A DNA stretch of 64,000 bases from Arcticibacter pallidicorallinus (GCF_003002875.1 NZ_PVTH01000012.1:40452-104451), one strand, 5' to 3'; counted from the stretch's first letter, positions 42,920 through 53,114 are shown. Numbers and translations: made by a program. Notes: a model not told the origin generated them from the sequence alone.

Positions 42920-43711
42920 TTAGCGCCCGTCGCCGTCAAGCAAGTTGCCCAACCCACCGAGAATACTTCCCTCCTCCTTACGACCGGAATTGGCGAACTG
43001 CATGATGCGGCCTGCCAATCTGCTGATCGGAATGGTCTGGATCCATACCTTTCCGGGGCCTCTCAGGGTAGCAAAGAACACTCCTTCTCCACCGAAGAGG
43101 GTGTTCTTGATCCCGCCTACGAACTGAATATCGTAGTTTACGCCAGACGTAAAGCCGACAAGGCAACCGGTATCCACCTTTAAAAGCTCTCCGGGCTGAA
43201 GGTTTCGCTCCAGAACATGTCCACCCGCATGCATGAAGGCCATTCCATCCCCTTCGATCTTTTGCATGATAAAGCCCTCTCCTCCGAAAAGACCTGTACC
43301 TAATTTTCTCTGGAACTCAATACCCACGCTGACGCCCTTAGCGGCACACAGGAAGGCATCCTTCTGGCAGATGATACGGCCACCAAGCTGATAAAGATCG
43401 AGAGGAATGATCTTGCCCGGATAGGGAGAAGCGAAACTAACCCTTTTCTTTCCGTGGGCGGCATTGGTAAATGCTGTCATGAAGAGATTTTCTCCGGTAA
43501 GGAGACGCTTTCCCGCGCTGAAGAGCTTACCCATGAGCCCACCCGACTGCTGACTCCCGTCGCCGAAGATGGTCTGCATCTGGATACCATCGTCCATCAT
43601 CATAAAGGCTCCCGGTTCTGCGACAGCAGTTTCATTCGGATCGAGTTCTACTTCGACATATTGCATTTCTTCACCATAAATACGGTAGTCTATTTCGTGA
43701 TTTCTAATCAT
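42920..43711 (-). CDS. AIM24/TIGR00266 family protein
   Basis: 263 residues. The family pattern is a beta-sandwich with repeated glycine motifs: ETAVAEPGAFMMMDDGIQMQ, GKRVSFASPYPGKIIPLDLY, FLCAAKGVSVGIEFQRKLGT, LFGGEGFIMQKIEGDGMAFM, and GVNYDIQFVGGIKNTLFGGE. No signal peptide. Homologues are related to mitochondrial AIM24; the molecular function is unknown. Convergent with the response regulator, 20 bp apart. Confidence 0.9.
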   Translation of the reverse strand: MIRNHEIDYRIYGEEMQYVEVELDPNETAVAEPGAFMMMDDGIQMQTIFGDGSQQSGGLMGKLFSAGKRLLTGENLFMTAFTNAAHGKKRVSFASPYPGKIIPLDLYQLGGRIICQKDAFLCAAKGVSVGIEFQRKLGTGLFGGEGFIMQKIEGDGMAFMHAGGHVLERNLQPGELLKVDTGCLVGFTSGVNYDIQFVGGIKNTLFGGEGVFFATLRGPGKVWIQTIPISRLAGRIMQFANSGRKEEGSILGGLGNLLDGDGR

Positions 43712-43998
43712 CTTGAATTTGTTTAATCAGGGATTAAAATACGAATATTCTGTATCAGATGGAAAATTCAGAACCGTTTGAAATCGAATGTGAGTGCTTG
43801 CTCCGAATAGCGAAATGACCATCCGCCGCCAATCTCTTGGGCTTCTGTCTTTTTGTTAAGTGGTGTTTGCCATGTGATAAATCTATAGCTATCAAACAGG
43901 GGGGTATAATCAGAGTGAGTACTAAAAATACGCTTATAATCAGGGAGTAGCAACAAATTTATTACCCGAATAGATTAAATTAGAGCAGGATTAACACT

Positions 43999-44559
43999 AT
44001 GAATATGAGTGACGATAACCTGATAAGCAAAATGACCGAACAAAGCCGGGAAAACCTGAAAAGGCTGCACGACATCGTACAAAAGACGATGGAAGAGGAG
44101 CAGCTCATTGTCAATAACCTCTTGAATCCGCCACAGGAAGTACTGTCGAGGGGACAGCAGATATCCGATAAGGTTGCACGGTTTGGTGGAAGCTGGAAGT
44201 TCATCATCCTGTTCTCGCTGATAATGATGGTCTGGATCGTTTACAATATGATGGCTCCACGGGGTGCCGATTTTGATCCTTACCCCTTCATTCTCATGAA
44301 TCTGATACTTTCTTCCATTGCCGCTCTGCAGGCACCCATTATTATGATGAGCCAGAACAGGCAGGAAGAAAAAGACCGTATGCGCAGTGAGAACGACTAT
44401 TTGATCAACCTCAAAGCAGAGCTGGAGATTAGGAGCCTGCATCAGAAACTGGATCTGATGGTGGAAGATCAGATCAGGCAACTCTATGAATCCCAGGTCA
44501 CGGGGGTGAATCTGATCAGAGAGCTTTATGAAAAAGTAGAGAAACTGCAGTCGAAATAA
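43999..44559 (+). CDS. DUF1003 family membrane protein
   Basis: 186 residues. An N-terminal charged helical region is followed by DKVARFGGSWKFIILFSLIM and a second membrane helix (FILMNLILSSIAALQAPIIM), then MMSQNRQEEKDRMRSENDYL, the DUF1003 signature. The C-terminal part is a coiled coil (LKAELEIRSLHQKLDLMVED). Function unknown. The long frame on the opposite strand is a shadow. Confidence 0.92.
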   Translation: MNMSDDNLISKMTEQSRENLKRLHDIVQKTMEEEQLIVNNLLNPPQEVLSRGQQISDKVARFGGSWKFIILFSLIMMVWIVYNMMAPRGADFDPYPFILMNLILSSIAALQAPIIMMSQNRQEEKDRMRSENDYLINLKAELEIRSLHQKLDLMVEDQIRQLYESQVTGVNLIRELYEKVEKLQSK

Positions 44560-44607
44560 CGAAGGATGAGGTATAAAGAAGACATCTGGCTGTTGAGACT
44601 GATACAA

Positions 44608-44640
44608 GAAAGGCTGCGGCATCCCTGATCGCAGCCTTTC
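44608..44640 (+). terminator. terminator after DUF1003
   Basis: 11-bp perfect stem GAAAGGCTGCG/CGCAGCCTTTC with an 11-nt loop, followed by TCCATTTAAATTTT. Sits 49 bp after the DUF1003 stop and could also block transcripts coming from the M16 peptidase operon. Confidence 0.75.
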
Positions 44641-44744
44641 TCCATTTAAATTTTCCCTGATGTCTGGTAATTCCGATCCGGTATCGGGGATCATCAGGAC
44701 CTTTCCGCTGCTCCCCTAAATGAAGGATGAAACGGACTGCGGGC

Positions 44745-47597
44745 CTATTTCTGAGCGGTAGCCTCCGGAAGGAGGATGAACTCCATATAATTTTGCTGAG
44801 TCAGATAGGATCTTGCGGCCTTCCTGATATCACCAGATTTAAGACTCTCTAACAGCTTCTCGTATTTGGAAAACTCATTCAGATCTTCGTTCAACTGATA
44901 CCGTCCGTTCAGATAAGAAAGCCAGAAACTGTTCGTTTTTAAACCAAGCTCCCTTGATCGCTTTGATTCTGAGATCAGTTTTTCCAGATCTTCTTTCTTT
45001 GCACCGTTCTGCTGTAGCTTCTCTATCTCATCAAGCGTTGCTGCGATCAGCTTATCGACGTTTGCAGGAGCACATCCGAAGGATACGCTTATGGTGTACT
45101 TAGATGGAATCTTGCTATACCCCACAGACGCATTTGGTGTGTAAACACCACCTTCATCTTCACGAAGGCGCTCTGTAAGACGGATGTTCAGGATCTCCTT
45201 AAGAGCGTCCATGGCTATATTTGCCTTTTCATTGTATTTATAGTCTCCGCTAAATATTAATTGTACAGTTGCTTTATCCTCTGAACCCTTCTCAACAACC
45301 TTGCGGAGCTTTCCGCCAGGGATTCTGATCCCCAGATCGCGCCAGTTTTCCTTACGGTTGATGGATGGAAGAGAACCCAGGTACTTTTCCAGTAAAGGCA
45401 CAATGGTGTCAACCTGAAAGCTGCCTACGAAGAAGAAAGTAAAATCAGATGCATCGGCAAAGCGATCTTTATAGATCTCCATCGCATCATTCAGCGAGAT
45501 CTGATTAGCCTTCGCCATGCTTGGACCGGTACGACGTAGATGGTAATTACCCACCACGGCAGATACCGTATCGCTAAACACATTTGCGGGACTATTTCCA
45601 CGGTTAGAAAGCGTGCTTTTGTAGTTCGCGATCAGGCCGTTGAAAATATCTTTATCCGCACGCGGCTCGGTGAAGAACAGGTTAACCAGCTGCATAGCAG
45701 TTTCCAGGTCGGCCGGCGACGCAGATCCATTCACCCCTTCATACCTTTCAGAAATGTAAGGAGAAATGCTGACCATCTTGCCTGATAATACTTTAGGAAG
45801 TTCTTTAGCATTAAACTGTCCCAAACCACTGCTGGCAATCACGGGCGCTGCATTGACTGCCGACTGGTATTTCTCGTCGCCGTACAACGAATTACCCCCC
45901 GGACTGAATGAGCTGAAGCGAATCTCATCATTCTTGAAATCTGTAGGCTTTAAAACAACTTTAATTCCATTGCTTAACGTGACCTCTTTCGCTCCCACAA
46001 ACTTCAAATCTTTGATAGAAGTAACTTTTCCGGCAACCGGAACTTTAGACATCAAAGGCTTATCTGATACGGCATCATCATAAGCCAGCATCGCTGTTGA
46101 TCTAATGCTATCGATCCAGGATAAAACGTCTGCTGCCGATGGCAGGCTATCTTTCTGGCTTTCAGGTGCCATGATCAGGATGTCGCGATTCACATCCGTA
46201 AAATATTTGGATGTCAGGACATTCACTTCATCAAGACGGATGCCCGGAAGCACGTTCTTGTAAAAGTTATATTCATATTCCTTACCCGGACTCACCTGCT
46301 CTTTCAGGAAAAGAGCCAGGTATTCCTTCACGTAAGCACTTGAATTGGTCTTTTCTCTTTCCTTGTAAGAAGACTCCTGGTACATCAGGATCGCTTTAAC
46401 CATACGGTCTAATTCGGTCTGGGTAAAGCCAAATTTCTTGATACGTTCTGTTTCTGACCATACTGCTTTGAAGCCACGCTCCAGTTCACCAGGCTTAACA
46501 GCGGCAACTACAGAAGCAACTTCCAGCCCCGCCATAAAGTCTCCGATGCTGGCTGACCCCTGCAGGAAAGGAGGGTCTGCCTGCTTGCGCAGCTCAGAAA
46601 TTCTGGCTGCAACCAGATTGTTAAACAGGACTTTCTTAAGCGCTTCCCTGAAATCGGTCGTCGTTTTCATTTCCGGAGCCCTATGTTTCATCAGCACCTG
46701 AATAAGGGTGGATGTATTTTCCTTGTCTGTTACTTTAAGAAACTGGCTTTCTCCCTTCAAAGGAATAGAATAGTATACTCTTTCCGGTGCATTCTTCGGC
46801 ATCTTCAGGTCAGAAAACTTATCTATGATCAGCTTTTCCATTGCCTCAACGTCAAAGTCACCCACTGCGATCAGCGCCTGCAGATCCGGGCGGTACCATT
46901 TGGAATAGAACTCACGAATAGTTTCGTGACTGAAGTTCTTCAACACCTCATCTTTGCCGATAGGCAAACGGTCTGCATACCGGGAGTGATTGAAAAGAAC
47001 CGGCAGGTATTTGTTCTGCATCCTTTCTGATGCCCCTTTACCCATACGCTTCTCTTCCACAATGACGCCTCTTTCCTTGTCTATCTCAGAACCTTCAAGA
47101 AGAATGTCTTGTGACCAGTCCCTCAATATCTGCATCCCGTTCTTCACAATGTCGGGGTTATCCGTAGGTAGTGGCAACTGATATACCGTTTCGTCAAAGC
47201 TGGTATAGGCATTCAGGTCAGCACCAAAACGCACACCGCTCTTTTGCAGGTAGCTGATCAGGTCATTCTTCGGATAGTTTTTTGTTCCGTTGAAAGCCAT
47301 ATGCTCCAGGAAGTGGGCAAGGCCCAGTTCCTTTTCGGTTTCCAGTATAGAACCGGCCTTCATAGCCAGGTAAAAGGTAGCGCGCTTCTCCGGCTTTACA
47401 TTCTTGCGGATAAAATAGCGGAAGCCATTTTTTAATATTCCCGTTTTAACGGCAGCATCCAGGGGAAGGTCCTCCGGCTGATCAAACCTGAACTGATTAG
47501 CCGATGGCTCTGCGGGCGACGCAGTTCCTTGAGCAGCGACCGGCAGCACAAAGAACAACCCCAATGCGGATGTATATAAAATATGTTTAATGAACAT
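44745..47597 (-). CDS. M16 family zinc metallopeptidase
   Basis: 950 residues with signal peptide (cleavage near PVAAQG, about residue 23), so periplasmic. The N-terminal catalytic M16 domain has the inverted zinc motif HFLEH in GLAHFLEHMAFNGTKNYPKN (about residues 88-107), with the downstream Glu region EIDKERGVIVEEKRMG. A second M16 pair follows (from about residue 535, KEVTLSNGIKVVLKPTDFKN) without HXXEH, as expected for the non-catalytic half. It degrades small proteins and peptides enclosed in its chamber. It is the last gene of the operon that starts at susC, 10 bp after the second permease fusion. Confidence 0.93.
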   Translation of the reverse strand: MFIKHILYTSALGLFFVLPVAAQGTASPAEPSANQFRFDQPEDLPLDAAVKTGILKNGFRYFIRKNVKPEKRATFYLAMKAGSILETEKELGLAHFLEHMAFNGTKNYPKNDLISYLQKSGVRFGADLNAYTSFDETVYQLPLPTDNPDIVKNGMQILRDWSQDILLEGSEIDKERGVIVEEKRMGKGASERMQNKYLPVLFNHSRYADRLPIGKDEVLKNFSHETIREFYSKWYRPDLQALIAVGDFDVEAMEKLIIDKFSDLKMPKNAPERVYYSIPLKGESQFLKVTDKENTSTLIQVLMKHRAPEMKTTTDFREALKKVLFNNLVAARISELRKQADPPFLQGSASIGDFMAGLEVASVVAAVKPGELERGFKAVWSETERIKKFGFTQTELDRMVKAILMYQESSYKEREKTNSSAYVKEYLALFLKEQVSPGKEYEYNFYKNVLPGIRLDEVNVLTSKYFTDVNRDILIMAPESQKDSLPSAADVLSWIDSIRSTAMLAYDDAVSDKPLMSKVPVAGKVTSIKDLKFVGAKEVTLSNGIKVVLKPTDFKNDEIRFSSFSPGGNSLYGDEKYQSAVNAAPVIASSGLGQFNAKELPKVLSGKMVSISPYISERYEGVNGSASPADLETAMQLVNLFFTEPRADKDIFNGLIANYKSTLSNRGNSPANVFSDTVSAVVGNYHLRRTGPSMAKANQISLNDAMEIYKDRFADASDFTFFFVGSFQVDTIVPLLEKYLGSLPSINRKENWRDLGIRIPGGKLRKVVEKGSEDKATVQLIFSGDYKYNEKANIAMDALKEILNIRLTERLREDEGGVYTPNASVGYSKIPSKYTISVSFGCAPANVDKLIAATLDEIEKLQQNGAKKEDLEKLISESKRSRELGLKTNSFWLSYLNGRYQLNEDLNEFSKYEKLLESLKSGDIRKAARSYLTQQNYMEFILLPEATAQK

Positions 47598-47607
47598 TTT
47601 AGTGGTT

Positions 47608-49872
47608 TTATTTTCCTTTTCTTCTTATTAAAATAGTGGCACCGACGATGCCGATCAGTGCCGGTATAATGGCGAAGAAGATGAGCTTCAGCAGGTTGAT
47701 CTGCGCTCTTGATACCGTTATTTTCTTATCTATCGCATCTTCTTTATTCACACTGAACGGGTACTCCCTGTTGCTGAACCATTTGAACATGCGGAGCACA
47801 AAAGAAGCGTTCATATTATTCAGGTTGAATCGGCTTAACTCTGCATTACTCATAAAGTCGGCGTCGCTGGTGACCAGGATCCTCTGCTCCTTGTTGTTCA
47901 GTTTCCGGTTTAATGCCACAGCCAAAGGGTAGACACCTCTTTTCTCAGCATTCGGATCAAACACTATCTTTTGGGTAGCCAGGTCGAAGTTGCCATACTT
48001 ATTCCAGGTTTTGTTCCCGCTGCTTACCAGCAAAGGAATGATCTGAAAATCGCCTGTAACCTTGAGGTTCATACCGGTGGCACCTGGAAAGGTCACGACT
48101 GCCTTATCGTAGAAGGTAAGACCAAAGGCCTGTGCCTGTGCCGTAAACACTCCCTGGATGAGGTTGAGTTCATGATTCTCGCTTTCCTGCAACAATGTTC
48201 CATCAGTGAACTCAATACCCAGATTTTTAAGGACTGGATTTAGGAAAGCCTGTCTTCCCGGCTCACCTGCGATGATCAGGTTTCCGCCTGCCTGAATATA
48301 TTTCTCAATTTTAAGGAGCTCCTCTGTGCTGTATGCTCCTTTTGGATCGGCAATGATCAGCACGGCCAAATCTGTAGGCACATTAGCTACAGCTGGCAGG
48401 GATATATCAACGATTTCAAAGCCATTATTGATGAGCGATCCCCTCACTCCTAGTCCCTTGGTTATTGCTTTATATGATTTATCATCCACCTTCTCCGTAC
48501 TGCGTTCATCATGACCGCTTACTACACCTACGCGTGCAGGGCCCTGAAGCAAACGCTTTAAGGCAGCACTGATTTCTGCTTCTTTAGGATAGACAATCAT
48601 ATCATCAAACATCCTTAGAGGTGTTTGCTTCCCATCGTAATTCACCATTCTTACAAACTGGTTGTCTTCTGATGAAAGGTCTATCATCTTTCGGATCTGA
48701 GTTGGTTTCAGCAACTTCTCAAAATTAAAGCCATGTGCCTCAGATGCCTTTTTTGCTTTTTCCCTGAGAGCCGCCGGGGTGTCCTTCTGATACGATACCG
48801 TATCATAGTAATAGACATACTCCATTTTAAGCCCTGGCAGAAAACGCTGATAGTTTTCAAACCGTTGCATATCGGCGATCCGGTTCTTCGGTGCTCCAAG
48901 TGGAGCCTTGTAATCGATAACATTCACGTAAGTTGTGATGCTCAAGGGCTTGTCGATCTTTTTCAGTAGCTCCTGACTGTTGCTGGAAATGGTCAGATCA
49001 TTGATCCGGGTAGTATCATAGTAACTGATGAATACCGGTAAAGAAGAAATATATCCGGCAACTATCACAGCGATAACCAGTCCGCTAAATCTCAGGGTCT
49101 TGGACAAACCACTGCGATGAACCCTTCCGTTGTTCAATTTCATCATGGTCAGCAGGAGGAACAGCGCGATGATCAGTAAGAAATACAGGATATCTCTGCT
49201 GGTGATCATTCCGTTAATGATCGTTTCCGTTCTGCCTGCACTGGAGATCCAGTAGGTTATATCGCGCAGCACATCCTGACCCTGCCCTACTTCGCCAATG
49301 AAGTTAAATCCGGCCAGTACTGCCAGGGTACTGATCGCTGCCACTACCTGGTAGGAAGTCAGGCTCGACATATAGATACCGATAGCTGAATAGGAACATA
49401 CCAGGAGGTAAAGACCGAGGATTCCGCCCAGGACAAATGTAACGTCAATATTCTCAATGGATACAGAGGCTGCAAGCATATAGCAAAGCATGATGGCCAC
49501 CAGAGAGAGGGAATAGAGCATCATGGCCAGGAACTTTCCCAGCACGATCTCGCGTATTTTCACTGGTGATGAGAGCAGCAGCTTGATTGATCCGCTACTC
49601 GTTTCCCGACTGAACAGTCCCATCGTCAACAGGGGAATATAGAGGTATAGAGAGTCCTGAACCGCTTTAAACATTCCGGTATCTCCTGCGAAAAGCACCC
49701 TTGTCAAGACGTTTAAGGGGCGCTCCAGCTGTTGCTGCGTTTCCTGACTGTATAGCATGTCGGTGAAAGCAAAACCGCTCTGTATGGTAAATATCATTAA
49801 CACCAACCATGCGATTGGCGAGTAAAACAATAGTCGTAGCTCTAAAAGGGCTATCCTGAATATTCTTTGCAT
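47608..49872 (-). CDS. GldF-GldG fusion ABC transporter permease (copy B)
   Basis: 754 residues. The N-terminal part (about 1-245) is an ABC-2 type permease with six membrane segments and motifs FSRETSSGSIKLLLSSPVKI and SSLTSYQVVAAISTLAVLAG. From about residue 260 comes a GldG-like (ABC_transp_aux) periplasmic domain: LSITTYVNVIDYKAPLGAPK, KRLLQGPARVGVVSGHDERS, IIADPKGAYSTEELLKIEKY, ending in a C-terminal membrane helix and RRKGK. Its paralogue at 50830-53094 has the same length and domain order, so the two probably form a heterodimer with the ATPase encoded between them. Confidence 0.9.
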   Translation of the reverse strand: MQRIFRIALLELRLLFYSPIAWLVLMIFTIQSGFAFTDMLYSQETQQQLERPLNVLTRVLFAGDTGMFKAVQDSLYLYIPLLTMGLFSRETSSGSIKLLLSSPVKIREIVLGKFLAMMLYSLSLVAIMLCYMLAASVSIENIDVTFVLGGILGLYLLVCSYSAIGIYMSSLTSYQVVAAISTLAVLAGFNFIGEVGQGQDVLRDITYWISSAGRTETIINGMITSRDILYFLLIIALFLLLTMMKLNNGRVHRSGLSKTLRFSGLVIAVIVAGYISSLPVFISYYDTTRINDLTISSNSQELLKKIDKPLSITTYVNVIDYKAPLGAPKNRIADMQRFENYQRFLPGLKMEYVYYYDTVSYQKDTPAALREKAKKASEAHGFNFEKLLKPTQIRKMIDLSSEDNQFVRMVNYDGKQTPLRMFDDMIVYPKEAEISAALKRLLQGPARVGVVSGHDERSTEKVDDKSYKAITKGLGVRGSLINNGFEIVDISLPAVANVPTDLAVLIIADPKGAYSTEELLKIEKYIQAGGNLIIAGEPGRQAFLNPVLKNLGIEFTDGTLLQESENHELNLIQGVFTAQAQAFGLTFYDKAVVTFPGATGMNLKVTGDFQIIPLLVSSGNKTWNKYGNFDLATQKIVFDPNAEKRGVYPLAVALNRKLNNKEQRILVTSDADFMSNAELSRFNLNNMNASFVLRMFKWFSNREYPFSVNKEDAIDKKITVSRAQINLLKLIFFAIIPALIGIVGATILIRRKGK

Positions 49873-49886
49873 GTGTTTTCTTTATA

Positions 49887-50822
49887 TTAGAGAGTCGGCG
49901 TTTGCTTCTTCGATAGCTGTGCAAAAATGCCGTCAAGTGAACTTTTTTCCAGATAGATCTCAGTAAGCGGCCATCCTTTTGCTACGCATGTCTGAATGAT
50001 TGATTTGGTGATCTCCGGTCCGCTACTGAAGTGTATTCTGATCTTGGTGTCGGTAATAAACTCAACTTCGCTCACACCGGTGATCTCATAGAGTGTTTCT
50101 ACCGGAGGCTTAGCCTCCATCTCGACGATCAAAGTATTAGGCTCGACATAGTTATTGAAAGCATGCATCGTGTCAGCAAAAACAATGTTTCCATGCTCGA
50201 TCATAATGATATTATCGCAAGTTGCCTGAACCTCAGAAAGGATGTGCGTGGAGAGGATAACGGAACGGTCCTGAGCGATCTCTTTGATCAGCTTTCGTAC
50301 TTCCAGGATCTGGTTAGGGTCAAGTCCGTTGGTAGGCTCATCCAATACAACCAGCTTAGGATTGTGGATGATCGCCTGTGCCAGGCCTACCCTTTGCTGA
50401 TAGCCTCCAGACAGGTTACTCAAAACCCTTTTGCTGAAGTGAGTAATGCCGCATTTTGCCTTAGCAAGCTCCAGAGCATCCTTAATCTCACTTTTAGGAA
50501 TAGAGCGCATGTGAGCACAATGTGTCAGGTATTCATCAACTGTCAGTTCCAGGTGCAGAGGAGCTTTCTGAGGAAGAAAGCCGATCAGCTTCTTCGCCTC
50601 AACAGGATTCTCGCGTACGTTGATTCCGTCGATAAAAACTTCACCTTCTGTTTGGTTAATTACCCCACAAAGGATATTCATGGTAGTTGACTTTCCAGCT
50701 CCATTAGAACCCAACAGGCCAAGGATACCTTTTTCAGTGATATCGAAACTTATATTTTTAACAGCCCAGTCTTTAGTATAGCGGTGAGACAGATTTTTAA
50801 TCTGTGCGATGATCTTCGTCAT
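49887..50822 (-). CDS. ABC transporter ATP-binding protein, GldA-like
   Basis: 311 residues. Walker A GSNGAGKSTT (about 38-47), Q-loop GFLPQKAPLHLELTVDEYL, signature LSGGYQQRVGLAQAIIHNPK, Walker B LVVLDEPTNGLDP and switch His in VILSTHILSEV. The C-terminal extension (about 220-311) is typical of the drug-export/GldA branch. It lies 7 bp after one permease fusion and 14 bp before the other, forming a compact ABC cassette. I infer an ATP-driven inner-membrane machine; the direction of transport cannot be read. Confidence 0.94.
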   Translation of the reverse strand: MTKIIAQIKNLSHRYTKDWAVKNISFDITEKGILGLLGSNGAGKSTTMNILCGVINQTEGEVFIDGINVRENPVEAKKLIGFLPQKAPLHLELTVDEYLTHCAHMRSIPKSEIKDALELAKAKCGITHFSKRVLSNLSGGYQQRVGLAQAIIHNPKLVVLDEPTNGLDPNQILEVRKLIKEIAQDRSVILSTHILSEVQATCDNIIMIEHGNIVFADTMHAFNNYVEPNTLIVEMEAKPPVETLYEITGVSEVEFITDTKIRIHFSSGPEITKSIIQTCVAKGWPLTEIYLEKSSLDGIFAQLSKKQTPTL

Positions 50823-50829
50823 TGTTAAA

Positions 50830-53094
50830 TTATTTTCTTTTTCTTCTAATTAATGTAATACTGCCGGCAAGCGCCAATGCGATTGGCAGGACTCCTAGCA
50901 AGAGCATTTTCATCCAGTTGATCTCGCTTCTGGAGACGGTGATCTTGTTATCGATAGGATCAGGACGGGATGTATTGATTGGGTATTCGCCATTGCTGAA
51001 CCATTTAAATACCTGCACGGCAAACTCGAAATTGGCAATCCTGATGTTAGACCTGGAAAGCTCTGCGTTGCTCATAAAGTCTGCATCGCCTGTGATAAGG
51101 ACCTTCTGCTCTTTATTCGGAAACTTCTTACTCAAGGCTACAGCTACTACAGCCGGCACCTTTTTATCCGTCTGCCGGTTGAAGGTAATCTTATCGGTTT
51201 CTAAATTAAACGTGCCGTATTTGATCCATGGATCTGGCTTATTTGCAACCAATACGGGAACAGCCTTATAGTCGCTTGAACCTCCATAGTTGACAGCCAC
51301 AGCTCCCGGTGTGGTCACGATCCAGCTTTCAGGCAGAGAAAGGCCATAGGTGGAGGCTTCTTTCGTTGTATGTGTCTGGATAAGGTCAAGCTCATACTTA
51401 TCTGACTTCTGAAGAAGGGTGCCTTCATTCAGAGAGACACCAAACTGTTTTAGGAATGGATTCAGCAATCCTTGTTTTCCTGGCTCTCCGGCAATCAGGA
51501 TATTGCCACCGGCGGCGATATAAGCATTGATCTTGGCCAGCTGTTCAGGCGTATAAGCCGTGATCGGGTCGGCGATAACCAGTACGGAAAGGCTGTCGGG
51601 GATAGCCTTATATTGATCGATAGCGATGTCCAGAACGTCGAACCCATGATTGATCAAGGCAGTTCTTGAACTTACCGAAGTGGTGATGTTCTGATAAGCC
51701 TTATCGCCGGTTTTAACGATGTTACGTTCGTCATTACCAGATAAGACCCCCACTATAGCAGGCTTGCCAATTAGCCGCTTCAAAGCAGCAGATACCTCCG
51801 CTTCCTGAGGGTAAGCGATCATATCAGCGAACATTCTCAGGAACGTGGTTTTGCCCTTATATTCCATCGTTCTCACGAAGCGGTTCTCTTCAGGTACCAG
51901 GTCGATGCGGTTCTTGATCTCAGCCGGACTGAGTACGTCTTCAAACTCGTAACCAAAAGCTGTAGCAGCACGCTCAGCTCTTTCCTCCAGGGTTTTATCC
52001 TTCGGGTTCCTGGTCATGGTGGAGTCGTAGTAAGGAACGTAGTTGATCTTCAGATCAGGCAGGTAACGTAGATACTGATCAAACTGGCGAAGTTCAAAGA
52101 TCCTGAATTTAGGCGCACCGAGATGGGCGTTTATATTCAGGAGGTTTACATAGCTGGTAAGCGTAACCGGGCCATCCAGTTGTTTGATGATGGCCTGACT
52201 TTCGGCAGTCAGTGTCCGGTTCTTGAATCGCGTGGTATCAAAATATCGGGTGAAGGACGGCAGAGAGCTTAAATATCCGATGGCAAGTACAGCGATTACC
52301 AAAAGGCTGTAACGCATTACCTTTTGAGAAGCAGAAATAATTTCCCTGCCTGAATTCAACCTCATAATGGTTAACAGCAGGAACAGACCTATTACAAGCA
52401 AGAAGTAGATAACGTCTTTACTGCTGATCAGTCCGTTAACAAAATTGTCAGCTCTTCCATCAATGGAGATCCAGTACGTAATGTCTCTTACAAAATCGAT
52501 GGTCTGCCCGATGTTACCAACAAATTTCAGGGCCGCGAAAATAGCCAGGGTGCTGATAGCAGCTACTACCTGATACGATGTAAGGCTAGACATGAACAAG
52601 CCGATTGCGGCATACGCGCATATCAGCATATACAGGCCGAGTATTCCTCCGGCAACAAAGCCGAAGTCGAGGTTCTCTATAGAAACCGCGCCCGCCAGCA
52701 TGATGCATAGGAGTACGGAAACCAGGAGGAAACCATAGAGCATCATGGCGAAGAACTTACCGAGAATGATCTCTGCAATGGTTACCGGGGATGATAACAA
52801 TAATTTGATGGAACCGCTGCTTATTTCACGGCTCATCAATCCCATAGTCAGCAAGGGAATATACAGGAACAGCTTTCCCTGTACAGCAGAGAAAAAGCCT
52901 TTTCCTCCACCGAATATATCGGCAGTGAGGCTCTTTATAGTACTTCCTAACTGCTGACTGGTTTCTTTAGTGTACAGGAGATCGGTAAAGGACAGGCCGC
53001 ACTGAACAATAAAGATGATCAGTACGATCCAGGCGATCGGGGAGTAGAATAATAAGCTAAGTTCGAGCTTAGCTATTTTGAAAATTTTCTTCAT
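50830..53094 (-). CDS. GldF-GldG fusion ABC transporter permease (copy A)
   Basis: 754 residues. Same architecture as copy B: N-terminal ABC-2 permease (MSREISSGSIKLLLSSPVTI, SSLTSYQVVAAISTLAIFAA), then GldG-like auxiliary domain (LTSYVNLLNINAHLGAPKFR, KRLIGKPAIVGVLSGNDERN, VIADPITAYTPEQLAKINAY) and a C-terminal helix ending RRKRK. Several membrane-domain stretches are nearly identical to copy B while the periplasmic parts differ, which points to an old tandem duplication with specialisation. It is 20 bp downstream of the PKD-like lipoprotein gene. Confidence 0.9.
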   Translation of the reverse strand: MKKIFKIAKLELSLLFYSPIAWIVLIIFIVQCGLSFTDLLYTKETSQQLGSTIKSLTADIFGGGKGFFSAVQGKLFLYIPLLTMGLMSREISSGSIKLLLSSPVTIAEIILGKFFAMMLYGFLLVSVLLCIMLAGAVSIENLDFGFVAGGILGLYMLICAYAAIGLFMSSLTSYQVVAAISTLAIFAALKFVGNIGQTIDFVRDITYWISIDGRADNFVNGLISSKDVIYFLLVIGLFLLLTIMRLNSGREIISASQKVMRYSLLVIAVLAIGYLSSLPSFTRYFDTTRFKNRTLTAESQAIIKQLDGPVTLTSYVNLLNINAHLGAPKFRIFELRQFDQYLRYLPDLKINYVPYYDSTMTRNPKDKTLEERAERAATAFGYEFEDVLSPAEIKNRIDLVPEENRFVRTMEYKGKTTFLRMFADMIAYPQEAEVSAALKRLIGKPAIVGVLSGNDERNIVKTGDKAYQNITTSVSSRTALINHGFDVLDIAIDQYKAIPDSLSVLVIADPITAYTPEQLAKINAYIAAGGNILIAGEPGKQGLLNPFLKQFGVSLNEGTLLQKSDKYELDLIQTHTTKEASTYGLSLPESWIVTTPGAVAVNYGGSSDYKAVPVLVANKPDPWIKYGTFNLETDKITFNRQTDKKVPAVVAVALSKKFPNKEQKVLITGDADFMSNAELSRSNIRIANFEFAVQVFKWFSNGEYPINTSRPDPIDNKITVSRSEINWMKMLLLGVLPIALALAGSITLIRRKRK

Positions 53095-53114
53095 GGATCT
53101 ATTTAAAGAAATGC

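Noticed and set aside
43768..43956. 62-codon minus-strand frame between the AIM24-like and DUF1003 genes
   Set aside because: No promoter, signal or domain; its C-terminal half looks somewhat protein-like, so it might be a gene remnant, but there is too little to support a call.
43975..44694. 239-codon frame on the minus strand opposite the DUF1003 gene
   Set aside because: It covers the whole DUF1003 gene in antisense; the plus-strand protein has the recognised family motif and two membrane helices, while this frame has no recognisable domain.
50031..50690. 219-codon plus-strand frame opposite the ABC ATPase
   Set aside because: Antisense shadow; the minus strand carries all ABC motifs.
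47608..53094. Gliding motility locus
   Set aside because: GldA-, GldF- and GldG-like domains occur, but as fusions inside a SusCD operon; no other gliding or type 9 secretion genes are present.
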